Below, piece after piece: positions 63,101-64,000 of a DNA stretch of 64,000 nucleotides. The stretch covers positions 13,188,041 to 13,252,040 of the forward strand of contig NC_134279.1 in assembly GCF_949628215.1 (NCBI RefSeq). Direction: 5' to 3'. The stretch comes from Phalacrocorax aristotelis. Taxonomy: Eukaryota > Chordata > Aves > Suliformes > Phalacrocoracidae. Within the stretch, counting starts at the first letter, position 1; every line of letters begins with the position of its first letter. Both the position numbers and the translations under genes were made by a program. The notes below the pieces were generated by a model. That model did no database searches. It had not been told where the DNA came from and worked only from the letters and a program-made list of their open reading frames with translations.

Positions 63101-64000
63101 TTCAAAACTTACAAAATGAACATAAACATAATGAAGTCTTTTAAAAGGGCCTGAAAACAAACTGAAATTTTTCAAAGGGAAGATTTCAATTTAACACAAA
63201 TGAACGTTTTTCTTTTTGTCGACGAATATACATAGCTCCAGCATATAATTCTTCTCACAGAGATAATGCTGCTAGATACTGATGGCTTTTACCATGCTGC
63301 CTGTTGTAGATAAAGACCCTTTAAGCTGTGTCTGTCTGGATGCTTATGTTACTTACTTGAACATTTGAACCTGTTGCTTGAAGGAGAGGGGACAGAGGAA
63401 GAAGGTGAAAAGACTATATAGCATCGCTAATCCCTTGAGCCATCTGGTGACTTGAGGCCATGCTTTAGATTATGCTTATATTGAAAACCTATTCCTTTCA
63501 TTCAGTTCCCTTCCCTGTGCCAATTTATCATTGGCTTTTTTGCTGTGTTAGGATTTCTTGCAGTTAATCATGGTGAGAATCAATTGACTTTTCATGCCAC
63601 AGTAAATATTCGCACTGGAAAGAGATTATTTTTTACTCATTTCTTCCCCCCCCTCCCCAAACCTTACTACTTGCAGTGATTTGTAAGTGTTGTTGATATG
63701 TTTACACAAAACTGAGCTGAAAACAAGGAAAATGTTGTCTTTAGTAAAGTGCAAAAAAACTCATTCTGGTAACACTTCTGTGTAATCTAGAAGAGTTTTG
63801 TCAGATTACAGATTCACTGAAACGTCTATGGTGTGCAGGGTTTGACAGAACTGTACCTAGATACCACCTTATAATTCAGCTATCAGAGGTAGCATTTGCA
63901 TGTTTAATTACCTAAGAACCAATCTGTATCTACACTTGTATGCCACAAGCCTCTCAAACCTGCTGAATTTGCATCCATACCAATATAGCATATTGCACAT

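Larger units (their letters stand above)
49393..64000. other. Gene-free intergenic stretch (about 14.6 kb)
   Basis: AT-rich, with no gene, RNA gene or clear transposon recognised on either strand to the window end. Landmarks: a CAA/TAA-type microsatellite at about 54713-54733, a pyrimidine-rich and motif-rich segment at about 57990-58560, a GC-richer patch at about 59950-60120 and a TA microsatellite at about 59631-59650. Confidence 0.75.

Overview
The window is vertebrate nuclear DNA, most likely from a bird. Three things point to birds. CR1 non-LTR retrotransposons carry the typical 3' end built from repeats of ATTCTATG. A solo LTR resembles the bird ERVL-type LTRs I know, with TGTCATGGTT/AACCATGACA ends and a 5-bp target-site duplication. 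The one gene has compact introns and is very close to its mammalian counterpart. I cannot name the species.

The only protein-coding gene I can support is PCDH18 (protocadherin-18, a delta-2 protocadherin), on the minus strand. It has four coding exons: 12922-10448, 9521-9433, 9297-9134 and 4870-4194. All splice sites are GT/AG. The joined reading frame is 3405 nt and encodes 1134 residues, against about 1135 in human. Exon 1 encodes the signal peptide, six cadherin repeats, the transmembrane helix and the first part of the tail. Exons 2-4 encode the rest of the tail. A CpG-rich promoter lies at about 13.1-13.7 kb, with a TATA-like box, a CCAAT motif and GC boxes embedded in a short G-rich tandem repeat. 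Candidate polyadenylation signals lie at 3.7-3.96 kb.

Layout: 1-3.7 kb is downstream non-coding sequence, 3.7-13.1 kb is PCDH18, 13.1-13.7 kb is the promoter CpG island, and 13.7-64 kb is about 50 kb of AT-rich sequence with no recognisable gene. That gene-free side holds a 5'-truncated CR1 (about 17.8 kb), a 612-bp solo LTR with perfect TSD (37671-38282), a minus-strand CR1 (38401-38727), a small degraded CR1 piece (about 43.24 kb), an internally deleted CR1 (48150-49392), microsatellites, and several stretches whose motif content suggests distal enhancers. PCDH18 is known to sit in a gene desert in other vertebrates, which fits this layout.

I found no new biological system. The observations most worth checking are a NAGNAG tandem acceptor at PCDH18 exon 2, the polyglutamine tract in exon 4, the G-rich repeat in the promoter, the internally deleted CR1, and candidate regulatory blocks in the desert. 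Claims of conservation there are inference and need alignment.
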